A DNA stretch of 60,742 nucleotides, from contig NZ_LIVV01000017.1 of NCBI RefSeq assembly GCF_001905825.1, positions 1-60,742 on the forward strand, read 5' to 3'. This DNA comes from Streptomyces sp. CB02009 (GTDB lineage: Bacteria > Actinomycetota > Actinomycetes > Streptomycetales > Streptomycetaceae). Numbering within the stretch: the stretch's first letter is position 1; every line of letters starts with the position of its first letter. Positions 1-8,226 of the stretch are shown here, piece by piece. The notes below the pieces were generated by a model. That model searched no databases. It saw only the letters and a program-made list of their open reading frames with translations, and was not told the origin of the DNA. The position numbers were made by a program, and so were the translations under genes.

Positions 1-326
1 TCGCCGACCTGCCGGTGGTAATCCTCGTTGCCAAGGTGCTTGTCCTTCTCGAACTCCGGGGCGGCCTTGATCTGGTCCTTGGTCCAGCCGACGTAGACCT
101 TCTCCTCCTGCGCGTCGACCCGGTCGATCGTGCCCGCCGGCAGAAGAACCTCCTTGCCGAAGATCCACGGGCCGGTGTCGACCACGATGAACGAGGAACC
201 GACCTCGTCGGAGTGCTTGTCGACCTTGCCGATGGAACCGTCGGCCGCCTCGACCTTGTAACCCGTCAAGTCGGCACCGACCGTACGACCGGACGTCTCG
301 CGGTAGCCCCACACATTCTCAGTCAT
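1..326 (-). CDS. PRC-barrel domain protein (C-terminus beyond window)
   Basis: The gene starts at the ATG at 326, preceded by GGAGGG at good spacing, and runs off the left edge. About 108 residues are visible. The region around residues 18-75 fits a PRC-barrel: the stretch GYKVEAADGSIGKVDK is followed by a short strand-rich segment. Streptomyces proteins of this type usually carry a second, charged C-terminal domain, which would lie outside. PRC-barrel proteins are small cytosolic proteins often linked to stress or RNA processing; the exact role is unknown. The neighbouring CsbD-like and hydrophobic peptide genes suggest a general stress context, which is inference. Confidence 0.8.
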   Translation of the reverse strand, partial: MTENVWGYRETSGRTVGADLTGYKVEAADGSIGKVDKHSDEVGSSFIVVDTGPWIFGKEVLLPAGTIDRVDAQEEKVYVGWTKDQIKAAPEFEKDKHLGNEDYHRQVG

Positions 327-605
327 TCGAACTTCCCTCCGTGAACGGAAACCCGATCGGGAATGAAATTCTCGACCGGCCTTCTTCAGATAGATCACAT
401 ATGCGACGGAACTCTCGTTCCGGCCTGGACTCCGACTTGCCCGTGTTCGCGCCGCTACACGTCCGCATTTATTCGGTTCGGGCCGGGACGGCCGCCGTTC
501 TGTGGAGGTGAGCAGGTTCCCTGCTGCGTGACGGCCACCGCCCCGGCCCTCATGCGGCTACCCGCAGCATCGGATTTCACCGGATAGCCGGAAAAGCAAC
601 TCTCC

Positions 606-665
606 TGGCATGACGGTGGCCGTCCAGACCCATTCGAGCGGGTGTGGACGGCCACCGTCATGCCA
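606..665. terminator. Long hairpin downstream of the hydrophobic peptide gene
   Basis: Two 21-base arms (606-626 and 645-665) are perfect reverse complements around an 18-base spacer that can pair a little further inside. The hairpin lies about 30 bases past the stop codon of the minus-strand gene ending at 694, so it is best read as its intrinsic terminator. There is no clear U-tract, as is common in Streptomyces. Confidence 0.6.
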
Positions 666-693
666 ACCGTGAACTACGCCAGGAGCGGCCGTG

Positions 694-855
694 CTACCAG
701 CGGTACCAGCGGCCGCTGCTGTTCTTGGGCCGGGCAACGAAGCCGACCAGCCAGATCACCAGGACGGCGATCGCGACCCACCAGAGAATCTTCACCGCGA
801 AACCGGCACCGAAAAGGATCAGAGCGAGCAGAAGAACAAGAAGCAGGGGAACCAT
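694..855 (-). CDS. Small hydrophobic membrane protein
   Basis: This 53-residue protein consists almost entirely of two closely spaced hydrophobic segments (about residues 1-18 and 20-38) followed by the basic tail ARPKNSSGRWYRW. The ATG at 855 is chosen because GGAGG lies 8-9 bases upstream; an in-frame start 12 codons earlier has no such site. Similar short 'hydrophobic protein' genes are common in Streptomyces and resemble the YqaE/Pmp3-like stress peptides in size and layout. No function can be assigned. Confidence 0.7.
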   Translation of the reverse strand: MVPLLLVLLLALILFGAGFAVKILWWVAIAVLVIWLVGFVARPKNSSGRWYRW

Positions 856-1108
856 AGTTATCAACCTCCGAAGCACCGGATGCCCTACCACCCCTCACCC
901 ATGCGCATGATTGCCAGTTGTTTCTTATCGACGCAGGTGGGCATAACGCGCGCGCCCGGCTCCTCACCCCCCACCTCGGGACGACTGACCACCTCGGGGA
1001 ATCGGGAGAGATCTGACGCCGGCCGCCGGCGAGCCGCGCGGGTTTAGGCCCCGGAATCCTGAGCAGGCGGTGGTCACGACCAATCCGGTACTACACGAGG
1101 AGGTCCCC

Positions 1109-1285
1109 ATGTCGGGCACCGAGAAGGCCAAGGCACAGGCCCAGCAGGCCAAGGGCAAGGCCAAGGAGAAGACGGGCCGGGCACTCGGCAACGAGCGGAT
1201 GACCGCCGAAGGACACGCCGACCAGGCCAAGGGCAACGCCCGCCAGGCCAAGGAAGACGTCAAGGACACCCTCCGCCACCGCTGA
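1109..1285 (+). CDS. CsbD-like general stress protein
   Basis: A 58-residue, highly charged protein made of repeated AQQAKGKAKEK and DQAKGNARQAKED helices, the pattern of the CsbD/YjbJ family. The ATG at 1109 follows GAGGAGG at ideal spacing; an upstream in-frame start lacks a site. CsbD proteins are small cytosolic stress proteins, controlled by the general stress sigma factor in Bacillus. The protein has no aromatic core and is probably intrinsically helical. A strong hairpin follows the gene. Confidence 0.85.
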   Translation: MSGTEKAKAQAQQAKGKAKEKTGRALGNERMTAEGHADQAKGNARQAKEDVKDTLRHR

Positions 1286-1322
1286 ACCGCACATCCCGCC
1301 GCCGGCCACGGCTCGCGGCTCA

Positions 1323-1361
1323 GCTGGGCCCCGACTCCCTCCCCCTGGGTCGGGGCCCAGC
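1323..1361 (+). terminator. Intrinsic terminator after the CsbD-like gene
   Basis: GCTGGGCCCCGAC (1323-1335) pairs perfectly with GTCGGGGCCCAGC (1349-1361) across a 13-base loop, 37 bases after the stop codon. Confidence 0.7.
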
Positions 1362-2015
1362 CACGTCCCCGGCCTGGCGCCCCAGTGTTCCCGAGCCACC
1401 GTCGACGCCATGCCACCCGTGCCCGAGGCTCGAGTGCTCCGGCCTCGACGGATTCGACGGACGGCTCAGTCGACCTCGCCGTACGGCGAGACATTCGGGC
1501 TCCACATCATCGGCGCGCTTGACGAGACGGACGAGACCATCGTCTGCCGCGTTCTGGGTGGCAAGGTCGGACACACCCTGCTGGACCGTGCCCGAGGAAT
1601 CGACCCCCCGCACCGTCACAGCCCGCCGCGTGCCCGATCCACCAGCGCCATCCACGCCTTCGACCGCGACGTCTAAGCCAGCCATCGCCTACTCCATGGC
1701 CAGCGAAAACGTGCCCCCCTTCCAAGAGGCACTCCGACAACTCGCCGGAACGTCCGCCTCCCCGAACCAGGGACGAACGACCTGGCCCGCTGAACTGGGA
1801 AGCCGGGGATGCGCCGACGGCGCTCGCGACGCCCCCGACTGGCTGGGGCGCCGACGACGATGTGCCGCGGGCGCTCGACCCTGAAGCGAACAGCGGCAGG
1901 TGAGAAGGGGGTTGCGCGGCTAGGAACCTGGTCCTTCAGGGTCAGCCCGGCCCGCCACTCCAGGTCTGCCCGGCTGTCTCCTCGAGATCTCCTCCTGTCC
2001 CTGGTCACCGACGCC
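1362..2015. other. Gap without a convincing gene
   Basis: Several open frames cross this stretch on both strands, as expected at high GC, but none has a credible ribosome site together with recognisable composition. I see no repeats or structural RNA. A decayed gene is possible. Confidence 0.3.
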
Positions 2016-2312
2016 GTGCCCGGCGTGCTCAGCACACTGGCCGCTACCGGCGTCATCACTCTGGCCACCGCAGCCTGCACCCGCCTGCGAGCCCGCCGCG
2101 CTTCGGCCGCCACCGCCCTGGCTGAGGCCCAACGCCAGCTGCGCCGCTACACCCTGCTGCGTACCACTGGCCCGGACGGCACGCCCGTCCACTACGCCTC
2201 CACCCGTCCGCCCGGCACCATCGTGACCTACCCGGTCGACGGCCACCCGCAGCCCTTCGAGCTGACCGACGTCCCCCTCAGCGATGCCACGTACGCCGCC
2301 GAACCGCTCTAA
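2016..2312 (+). CDS. Small membrane-anchored protein, unknown function
   Basis: An approximately 98-residue protein with one N-terminal hydrophobic segment (VLSTLAATGVITLATAAC), a basic linker, an amphipathic helix, and a C-terminal portion that reads as a small folded domain (RTTGPDGTPVHYASTRPPGT). I took the GTG at 2016 as the start because the upstream extension in the same frame is arginine-rich low-quality sequence. It ends 21 bases before the truncated gene at 2334, so the two were probably cotranscribed. I do not recognise the family. Confidence 0.45.
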   Translation: MPGVLSTLAATGVITLATAACTRLRARRASAATALAEAQRQLRRYTLLRTTGPDGTPVHYASTRPPGTIVTYPVDGHPQPFELTDVPLSDATYAAEPL

Positions 2313-2333
2313 CCCACAGATGGAGAAACACGA

Positions 2334-2545
2334 GTGTCCCAGCAGCAGTTACTCAGCCCTGAGCAGGCGCTCATCTCCGCGAAGCGGGGCCTCGGCCTGC
2401 CGGTCATCGTCGCCATCTGCGGCTCGACCCGCTTCATGGACGCGATGACCGAGGCCGACCTCCAGGAGACCGCCGACGGCCGGATCGTCGCCCGCCTGGG
2501 CTGCAACCTGAAGGAGCCGCATCCCCGGTGGGCTGCCCCGGCGGA
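2334..2545 (+). pseudogene. Truncated nucleoside 2-deoxyribosyltransferase-like gene
   Basis: The GTG at 2334 follows GGAG. The first 65 or so residues contain VAICGSTRFMDAMTEAD and a following C-x-L-K-E-P-H segment, typical of the N-terminus of nucleoside 2-deoxyribosyltransferase-like/DUF4406 proteins that bind nucleosides through a Rossmann-like fold. After about 2545 the frame stays open to 2921, but the residues are only the antisense of the recombinase gene on the other strand, so the catalytic C-terminal half is missing. The breakpoint coincides with the truncation of that recombinase. Confidence 0.6.
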
Positions 2546-2825
2546 GCCGGAGAACCTCGCGGTGCAGGACGTCGAGCACGTCGAGGATGTGGCCGGTTCC
2601 GCGTACGAGGCGGAACATCTCAGAGATGTGCACAGTGTCGCCCGGCCGCGCGTAGGTGAGCAGCTCGCCGAACTTCGGACGCTGGAGGGGGTGGAAGCGG
2701 CTGGAGGTGCCCGGGTCCTCCTCGAAGACGACCGGGTCCTCGATCCCGGCCTCGGCCAGGACGAGGTCCTGCCGGGCGGTGGACTGCTGGTCGGTCGAGA
2801 CCCGCTTGTAGACCAGGTTCGCCAC
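2545..2825 (-). pseudogene. Truncated serine recombinase (resolvase N-terminal domain)
   Basis: From the ATG at 2825 the protein reads MANLVYKRVSTDQQSTARQD, the start of a serine resolvase with the catalytic serine in RVSTDQQ, followed by segments of the resolvase catalytic fold such as RPGDTVHISEMFRLVR. Similarity stops after about 93 residues, near LHREVLRLR. The rest of the open frame is antisense of the nucleoside-transferase fragment. The long E helix and the DNA-binding HTH domain are therefore absent. The recombinase should be inactive as an independent resolvase. Confidence 0.75.
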
Positions 2826-2863
2826 CGAAGGGCCCCTTTCGTACGGAGGATCGGACCCTTATC

Positions 2864-2994
2864 TGTCGTCAAACCCTGTCAGCAATCAGCATCGGGTCCG
2901 ATTGGATTCGGGCAGCCGTGAGCCCCCCTGATTGCGCGGGTTCATTGGACGCATCGCCTGCCTGTCGTCAAACGATCGTTTGACGACAGGCAGG
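2864..2994. repeat. 38-bp perfect palindrome with an extra half-site
   Basis: Positions 2957-2994 form a perfect 38-base palindrome centred on CGATCG. Each arm carries TGTCGTCAAAC, and a third copy of that 11-mer sits at 2864-2874. The array is just upstream of the truncated resolvase start at 2825, where recombination sites or promoter/operator elements of Tn3-type resolvases usually lie. It could be a res subsite pair, an operator or a hairpin. Confidence 0.6.
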
Positions 2995-3104
2995 TGGCGT
3001 AGGGCCGGGGAAGAGGAACCCGCCGGGGCATGCGGAGCCTGTCTACCGGTTTCTTTACGATGGGAGCCGTCGCCGTCGGTTGCTTCGTAGGGAGGAAGCT
3101 GCGG

Positions 3105-3515
3105 GTGTTCTCGGTGCAGGTCGCGCAGGAGGAGCGGGGAGTGGTGTTCGCGCTGCGTGGTGAGCTCGACTTCGACAGCATGGTCCAGCTGGACGAGGCC
3201 GGCCACGAGGTGCTGGCCCAGAGGCGGGGCGCGGGGCCAGTGGTGGTCGACTGCGCCGCTCTGGCCTTCTGTGACTCCTCCGGTATCGGTGCGCTGCTGC
3301 GCCTCAGGCAGCGGCTCACGGATCAGGGGCGAGTGCTGCGCCTGTCGGGCGTGCCCGCACCTGTGGCCCGGCTGTTCGCGGTGACCGGCCTGGACCAGAT
3401 CTTCGACGTGTACCCCGACAGGGAACGGGCACTTGCGGCGGGTACGGAACGGCGTGACATCGTGGCCGCCGGTACAGACGAGTCGGCACAGCCGAGGGAG
3501 AGGCGGAGTTCATGA
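3105..3515 (+). CDS. STAS-domain anti-sigma factor antagonist
   Basis: A 136-residue STAS protein of the SpoIIAA/RsbV/BldG type. The family binds anti-sigma kinases to release a sigma factor and is switched off by phosphorylation of a serine. That serine is present in the segment CDSSGIGALLRLRQRL near residue 50. The GTG at 3105 is preceded by GGAGGA with 8-base spacing; an upstream ATG at 3030 lacks a site and adds non-STAS sequence. The stop codon overlaps the start of the SpoIIE-type phosphatase (ATGA), so the pair is translationally coupled. The obvious inference is that the phosphatase reactivates this antagonist. Confidence 0.88.
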   Translation: MFSVQVAQEERGVVFALRGELDFDSMVQLDEAGHEVLAQRRGAGPVVVDCAALAFCDSSGIGALLRLRQRLTDQGRVLRLSGVPAPVARLFAVTGLDQIFDVYPDRERALAAGTERRDIVAAGTDESAQPRERRSS

Positions 3516-5743
3516 CGCGCGTTCCGGGGCAGCAGGCCCCCCAACCTGCCGGGACGGCGGGAGCGCGCACCGCTGCTCGGGAAGGCGCGGATCATGATCT
3601 GCGGGCGCTGTTCGGCGACTCCGTTGCCATCTTCGCCTACCTGGCCGGGCCGGCCCACATGTTGGAGACGGCGAACGACGCCTTCTTCACCGCGATCGGC
3701 GGCCAGCGCACCGAGACCGGGCTGCCGCTCGGGCAGCTGATGCCGGAACTCGTCGAGCAGGGCTTCATCGCGCTGTTGGACCGGGTTTACCGCAGCGGCG
3801 AACCCCACACCGCCCGGGACGCCCGCGTCCTGCTCGGCGAGGGAGAACATGCCCGGGAGGGATTCTTCAGCTTCACCTACGAGCCCCGTTTGGACGCGGG
3901 CGGCAACGTCATGGGCGTGCGGGTGGTCGGGGTCGAGACCACCCAGGTCAAGCACGCCCAGCGGCTGACGGCCGAGCACCGGGTGCTACTGGAGCAGATC
4001 GCCCGCCAGGCCCCCCTGCCGGACGTGCTGGACGGCATGGCCCGCGCCATCGAGGCCCTCGCGCCCGAGGAAGTGCTGGTGTCGGTGCTGCTCGCCGACC
4101 CCGACGGCCGGCACCTGCGGCACGGGGCAGCACCCAGCCTCCCCGACTTCTACAACCGGGCCATCGACGGCATCGCCACCGGAGAGGGCGTCGGCTCCTG
4201 CGGCACCGCGGCCCACCGCCGCCAGCGCGTGACCGTCACCGACATCGCGATCGACCCGTTCTGGGACGACTTCAGGGCGCTCGCCGACCAGGCCGGCCTC
4301 GCCGCGTGCTGGTCCACCCCGATCCTGGCCCGCGACGGCGCCCTGCTCGGGACCTTCGCGATGTACCACCGCACCCCGCGCACACCTCAGGAAGCCGACC
4401 TCGCCCTGGCGAGGGTCTTCGCCGACACCGCCGCTCTGGCCATCGAACGCCACCACGCGGAGCAGGCCCGGAGAGCGGCCGAGGCACGGGAGAAGGCCGC
4501 CCGCGACGACCTCACCTTCCTCCTGGAGGCCAGCAGCGCGCTCACCTCCGACCTGGACGCCGCCCAGGCGCTGTCGAAACTGGCCGGCTCCTGCGTACCG
4601 AAGCTGGCCCCGCTGTGCACGGTCGACCTCATCGAGGGCGGCCGAGTGCGCCGCATCGCCGCCGCCGCCCCCACCCAAGGCGCGCGGGACCTGCTCACCT
4701 CCCACATCCCCGTCTACGACGCCGCCGACGACGCCGTCGCCCGTGTCCTGGCCTCCGGCACCACCGAGGTCGCCCGGCGCACTCCCACCGGACCCGGCCC
4801 CTGGCACGACCTGAATGTCACCGGCTACCTGTGCGTCCCCCTCATGGACCGCGACCAGGCATTCGGCGCCGTCACCCTGCTGTCCACCGGCGACCACAGC
4901 TTCGACGGCCACACCGTCGCCCTGGCCGAGGAACTCGCCCGCCGCGCCGCCTCAGCTGCACGCAACGCCCGCCAGTACACCCACCGGGCCGCCCTCGCCC
5001 GCGATCTCCAAGCCGGGCTCCTCCTGCCCGACCTGCCCGACGTACCCGGCGCCGACGTCGCGACCTACTACAGCCCGGCCGGCGAAGGACTCGACATCGG
5101 CGGCGACTTCTACGACGTCTTCCCCCTCAAAGACGGCCGGTGGGCATTCCTCCTCGGCGACGTGTGCGGCCGTGGCGCCATCGCCGCCACCACCACCGCC
5201 CTGGTCCGCCACACCGCCCGCGCCGTCGCCTCCCGCCTCCCGGGCCCCGCCGACGTCGTACAGGCCGTCAACGAAGCCCTCACCGACAGGCCGAGCAGCC
5301 ACGGAACCGGCTTCGTCACCCTTGTCTACGGCCAGCTCACCCCCACCGCCGACGGCCTCGACATCGAACTCGTCCGCGCCGGCCACAACGCTCCCCTCCA
5401 CCGGCAGGCCCCCCACACCGTGCACAGCCTCGACGCGAAGGGGCTCCTGCTCGGCGTCACCCCCCACACCCACGTCACACCGCACCACCTCCACCTGCGC
5501 CCCCACGAGAGCCTGGTCCTCTACACCGACGGCATCTCCGAAGCCCGCCGCCAGGACGGCGAAATGTTCGGCGACCAGCGGATCGCGCAGACAGTAGCCG
5601 ACCTCCCCGGCCACCCCCGCCCCCAGCAGATCATCGACGGCATCATCACAGCGCTGCACACCTTCACCCACGGTGGCGACATCGACGACGACCAAGCGAT
5701 CCTCATCCTCACCGCCACCCCTCGCCGCCCGGCGACCCCGTAA
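3512..5743 (+). CDS. PAS/GAF-containing SpoIIE-family protein phosphatase
   Basis: A 743-residue PP2C-like serine phosphatase. A PAS-like sensory region occupies about residues 27-145. A GAF domain follows at about 165-315, where EGVGSCGTAAHRRQRVTVTD is a typical GAF segment, and a second GAF at about 335-480. The SpoIIE/PP2C domain runs from about 505 to 735. Metal ligands are visible in DIGGDFYDVF (about 528), GDVCGRG (about 549), LYTDGISEAR (about 670) and DDDQAILIL (about 726). There is no HATPase kinase module, unlike many Streptomyces relatives. The gene overlaps the STAS gene by four bases. It probably dephosphorylates that antagonist in response to a ligand or redox signal sensed by PAS/GAF. 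Confidence 0.9.
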   Translation: MTRVPGQQAPQPAGTAGARTAAREGADHDLRALFGDSVAIFAYLAGPAHMLETANDAFFTAIGGQRTETGLPLGQLMPELVEQGFIALLDRVYRSGEPHTARDARVLLGEGEHAREGFFSFTYEPRLDAGGNVMGVRVVGVETTQVKHAQRLTAEHRVLLEQIARQAPLPDVLDGMARAIEALAPEEVLVSVLLADPDGRHLRHGAAPSLPDFYNRAIDGIATGEGVGSCGTAAHRRQRVTVTDIAIDPFWDDFRALADQAGLAACWSTPILARDGALLGTFAMYHRTPRTPQEADLALARVFADTAALAIERHHAEQARRAAEAREKAARDDLTFLLEASSALTSDLDAAQALSKLAGSCVPKLAPLCTVDLIEGGRVRRIAAAAPTQGARDLLTSHIPVYDAADDAVARVLASGTTEVARRTPTGPGPWHDLNVTGYLCVPLMDRDQAFGAVTLLSTGDHSFDGHTVALAEELARRAASAARNARQYTHRAALARDLQAGLLLPDLPDVPGADVATYYSPAGEGLDIGGDFYDVFPLKDGRWAFLLGDVCGRGAIAATTTALVRHTARAVASRLPGPADVVQAVNEALTDRPSSHGTGFVTLVYGQLTPTADGLDIELVRAGHNAPLHRQAPHTVHSLDAKGLLLGVTPHTHVTPHHLHLRPHESLVLYTDGISEARRQDGEMFGDQRIAQTVADLPGHPRPQQIIDGIITALHTFTHGGDIDDDQAILILTATPRRPATP

Positions 5744-5805
5744 GCGACCGGTGCCGGGCTAGGTCGTGCTTTGAAAGTCGGCTCTGCTCCGCGCCCCGCA
5801 ACGTG

Positions 5806-6687
5806 ATGATCGCGGTGTGGGGCGAGGGGATCTTTCTGACAAGGCAGTGGGCGGTGCTGGAGCCGCTGTTGCCGATCGCGGTGCTGGGGCGGCCGTCGTT
5901 GGGCCAGCGGAGGCTGATCGATGGGATCCGGTGGCGGGTGCGGACCGGTGCTCCGTGGCGGGATCTGCCGTCGGAGTATGGGCCGTGGCAGACGGTCTAC
6001 GGACTCTTCCGTCGCTGGCAGCGTGACGGCACCTGGCCCGAACTGCTGACCCGGTTGCAGGTCCGTGCCGATGCGGCCGGGCTGATCACGTGGGAGGTCA
6101 ACGTCGACTCCACGATCTGCCGAGCCCATCAGCACGCCGCGGGCGCCCGCCGCGACGGCCAGGCCCAGAAGGAACCGCCGGGCGGAACCCGTGCCGAGCC
6201 CGACGACCACGGCCTGGGCCGGTCCCGGGGAGGCTTCACCACCAAGATCCACCTGGCCTGCGAGCAAGGCCAAAGGCCGCTATCTCTGCTGGTCACCGCA
6301 GGTCAGCGTGGTGACAGCCCTCAGTTCACCGCTGTCCTGGAAAGCATCCGGGTGCCCCGCACCGGACTCGGCCGTCCCCGTGTCCGGCCGCTGCGAGTGC
6401 GGGGCGACAAGGCGTACTCCTCCCGCGCCAACCGGGCCTACCTTCGAAAGCGGGGAATCCGGTGCACGATTCCGGAGCCTGCCGACCAGGCCGCTCACCG
6501 CAAACGGCGGGGGAAGGGCGGTGGGCGGCCTCCTGCGTTCGATCGCGAGGGCTACAAGGCCCGGCACGCGGTCGAGTGCGGGATCAACCGACTCAAGCGC
6601 AACCGGGCGGTGGCGACGCGGTTCGACAAGCTTGCGGTCCGCTTCGAGGCCACCGTCCTGGTCGCCGCGATCGGCGAATGGATATGA
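5806..6687 (+). mobile_element. IS5-family transposase, apparently full length
   Basis: A single-frame 293-residue DDE transposase. The N-terminal part shows the IS5 pattern (LIDGIRWRVRTGAPWRDLP). The catalytic Asp residues lie in NVDSTICRAHQHAAG (about 101) and RGDKAYSSRANR (about 200), and the Glu in VECGINRLKRNRAVATRFD (about 257). I used the ATG at 5806; a GTG one codon earlier is equally possible. The putative left end (GGTCGTGCTTTGAAAGTC, 5762-5779) starts about 20 bases past the phosphatase stop. I found no matching inverted repeat on the right, so that end may be lost next to the IS110 remnant. Confidence 0.85.
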
Positions 6688-6774
6688 CGGGCCTGAGCGG
6701 TCGGTTCCTGCACGAGAACGATGCAGCCTGGCTCACTGCAGGCCGGGACGGGGCACTGTTGCCCTCACGGTCGC

Positions 6775-7029
6775 GCAGTGGCTACCCAGGCGGCAGTGAC
6801 GCCGGCACCGTAGGACGAGGTGCCTTCCACGCCGACCGCGACCACCTGGCCATGCGCGTTCAGGAAGGCCAGGGCCGCCGCGTATCCGGCTGCGGCGGTG
6901 GTGAACTCGGCGTCCGCGAGGTGGCCACCGTTGTCGCTGACGACCGCGACGTGGAGAGTGTCGGCGTGGGAGTCGACCCCGCCGAACACGTACTGGTCCG
7001 CGGCATCCGCTGCGACCACTGATGTCATT
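6775..7029 (-). pseudogene. IS110-family transposase, N-terminal remnant
   Basis: From the ATG at 7029 the fragment keeps the RuvC-like start of an IS110/DEDD transposase: VFGGVDSHADTLHVAVV with the first Asp, then VGVEGTSSYGAGVT with the second acid. Similarity stops at about residue 82, next to the IS5 element. The rest of the catalytic domain and the C-terminal serine domain (Transposase_20) are gone. About 400 bases upstream of the start (to about 7440) hold no gene and may be the former left end of the element; a small hairpin (CCGGAGCC/GGCTCCGG, 7132-7156) sits there. Confidence 0.75.
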
Positions 7030-7443
7030 CCGATGACGCCTTCCAACCGGTGGACGGCACCGGCCGGGGGCGCAGACAGGACATTGAGGAGGCTTCCCGC
7101 CAGGCTCCTATCAGGGTCATGTTCCGCCCGGCCGGAGCCATGAGAACAGGCTCCGGAGGCCGGACAGAACACCTTGAGGACAACCCAGCAGGGCGTCAGT
7201 CAGTGCCCGAGCCACGACCACCGGAACCTGAGTATCAGCATCAATGTCAGTGCCAGCCAGTGCAGGCCTTGAGCCGTTCACCGGCGTTCGCGGCGCACCC
7301 GCGGACGAGGCAACCCGGCGGGCTGCCTGACGGCGGGCCGATCCGTTCGGCTCCCGCGGTTGTCGACGGTCACGCAATTCCCCACGGATCGCGTCTTCGG
7401 CTTCACGTAATTCCCCACCCCCGGGCCCGGTCCAGTGGCCGGC

Positions 7444-7854
7444 TCAGACGGCTACACGAATGGGCACAGCGTCCGCGCGCCCGTAGGCGAGCACCTGGGC
7501 GAGGACTTCACGGAACAGGATGACGTCCTCGGCCGGTGCTTCGATGACGGCCTCGATCTCGCTATCGCTCAACCGCAGGTCCTCCAGTGCATCAGGGTTG
7601 AGCGAGACGCGGAGGACGTTGCCCGTCAGCACGGCTTCGCGTACACAGCCGTACGCGGTTCCCTGCCCGGCTGTGACCAGGCAGTGTGTGTCCATGCCCA
7701 AGGCGACCTCCTGATCATCTGGGTCGTCCTCGCCTGCCATGAACATCAGGATGAAGCCGCTTCCGTCCTCCCCCTCGGCGAGAGCAGCTTCGGTGAAGTA
7801 GCCGTCAGGGTCGATCTCTGTTGTGGCGACACGAGCAGTGAATCGGTACGTCAT
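7444..7854 (-). CDS. Imm10-family immunity protein
   Basis: A 136-residue acidic cytosolic protein. The central block CLVTAGQGTAYGCVREAVL and the preceding FILMFMAGEDD stretch are characteristic of the Imm10 family, which was defined by its position beside polymorphic toxins. Immunity proteins bind and block a cognate toxin domain. No toxin gene is visible nearby: the left neighbour is an IS110 remnant and the right neighbour is a divergent secreted hydrolase. It is therefore an orphan. The start at 7854 is the only ATG that keeps the conserved N-terminus (MTYRFTARVATTEIDPDGYF). Confidence 0.75.
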   Translation of the reverse strand: MTYRFTARVATTEIDPDGYFTEAALAEGEDGSGFILMFMAGEDDPDDQEVALGMDTHCLVTAGQGTAYGCVREAVLTGNVLRVSLNPDALEDLRLSDSEIEAVIEAPAEDVILFREVLAQVLAYGRADAVPIRVAV

Positions 7855-8226
7855 GACGGGGTTCTATCAGCGCGTTCAACCGAGGCGGGACACAGGGGGC
7901 TGAGCGCCCACGCTCCCCTCCAGGGACGGTGCCCACGAGGTGAACTCCGGGATCACCCTGGGCAAGATCGTGAACTTCTGGCTGGGGAGTTACGTGAGCG
8001 TCCACAGCGGTGTCGGCTCAGGGCGACGTTCCCGGGGCCGCCGACGGCACTGCTGCCGATCCGTGCGCGGTCACGGCAACGTGAAAGATCTGATCATTTA
8101 GCTCGATCGTGGGTGATCGGCCAGGTTCGCGGAACGGATGGTTCCGCAGCCGGGATGATCTTGGACGTTGCCTTCGCCCGGGTCGCGTCCCGTCCCCGGG
8201 CGTCTCTCGCCGACTCTGGAGCATCC
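7855..8226. other. Divergent intergenic region
   Basis: This 372-base gap lies between the divergent immunity and hydrolase genes. It should contain both promoters, but I cannot point to convincing -10/-35 boxes. A short open frame on the plus strand is not supported by any site or family. Confidence 0.3.

Noticed and set aside
1320..1685. Possible small gene on either strand after the CsbD-like gene
   Set aside because: Both readings look moderately protein-like but neither has a ribosome site, and one begins inside the terminator hairpin.
4306..5805. A long plus-strand frame continuous with the IS5 transposase
   Set aside because: This upstream part is the +1 frame of the SpoIIE phosphatase gene (Arg/Pro-rich); only the part from 5806 is a real protein.
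7435..8226. Upstream extension of the SGNH hydrolase frame
   Set aside because: Antisense of the Imm10 gene and lies before the signal peptide, so it cannot be part of the mature exported enzyme.
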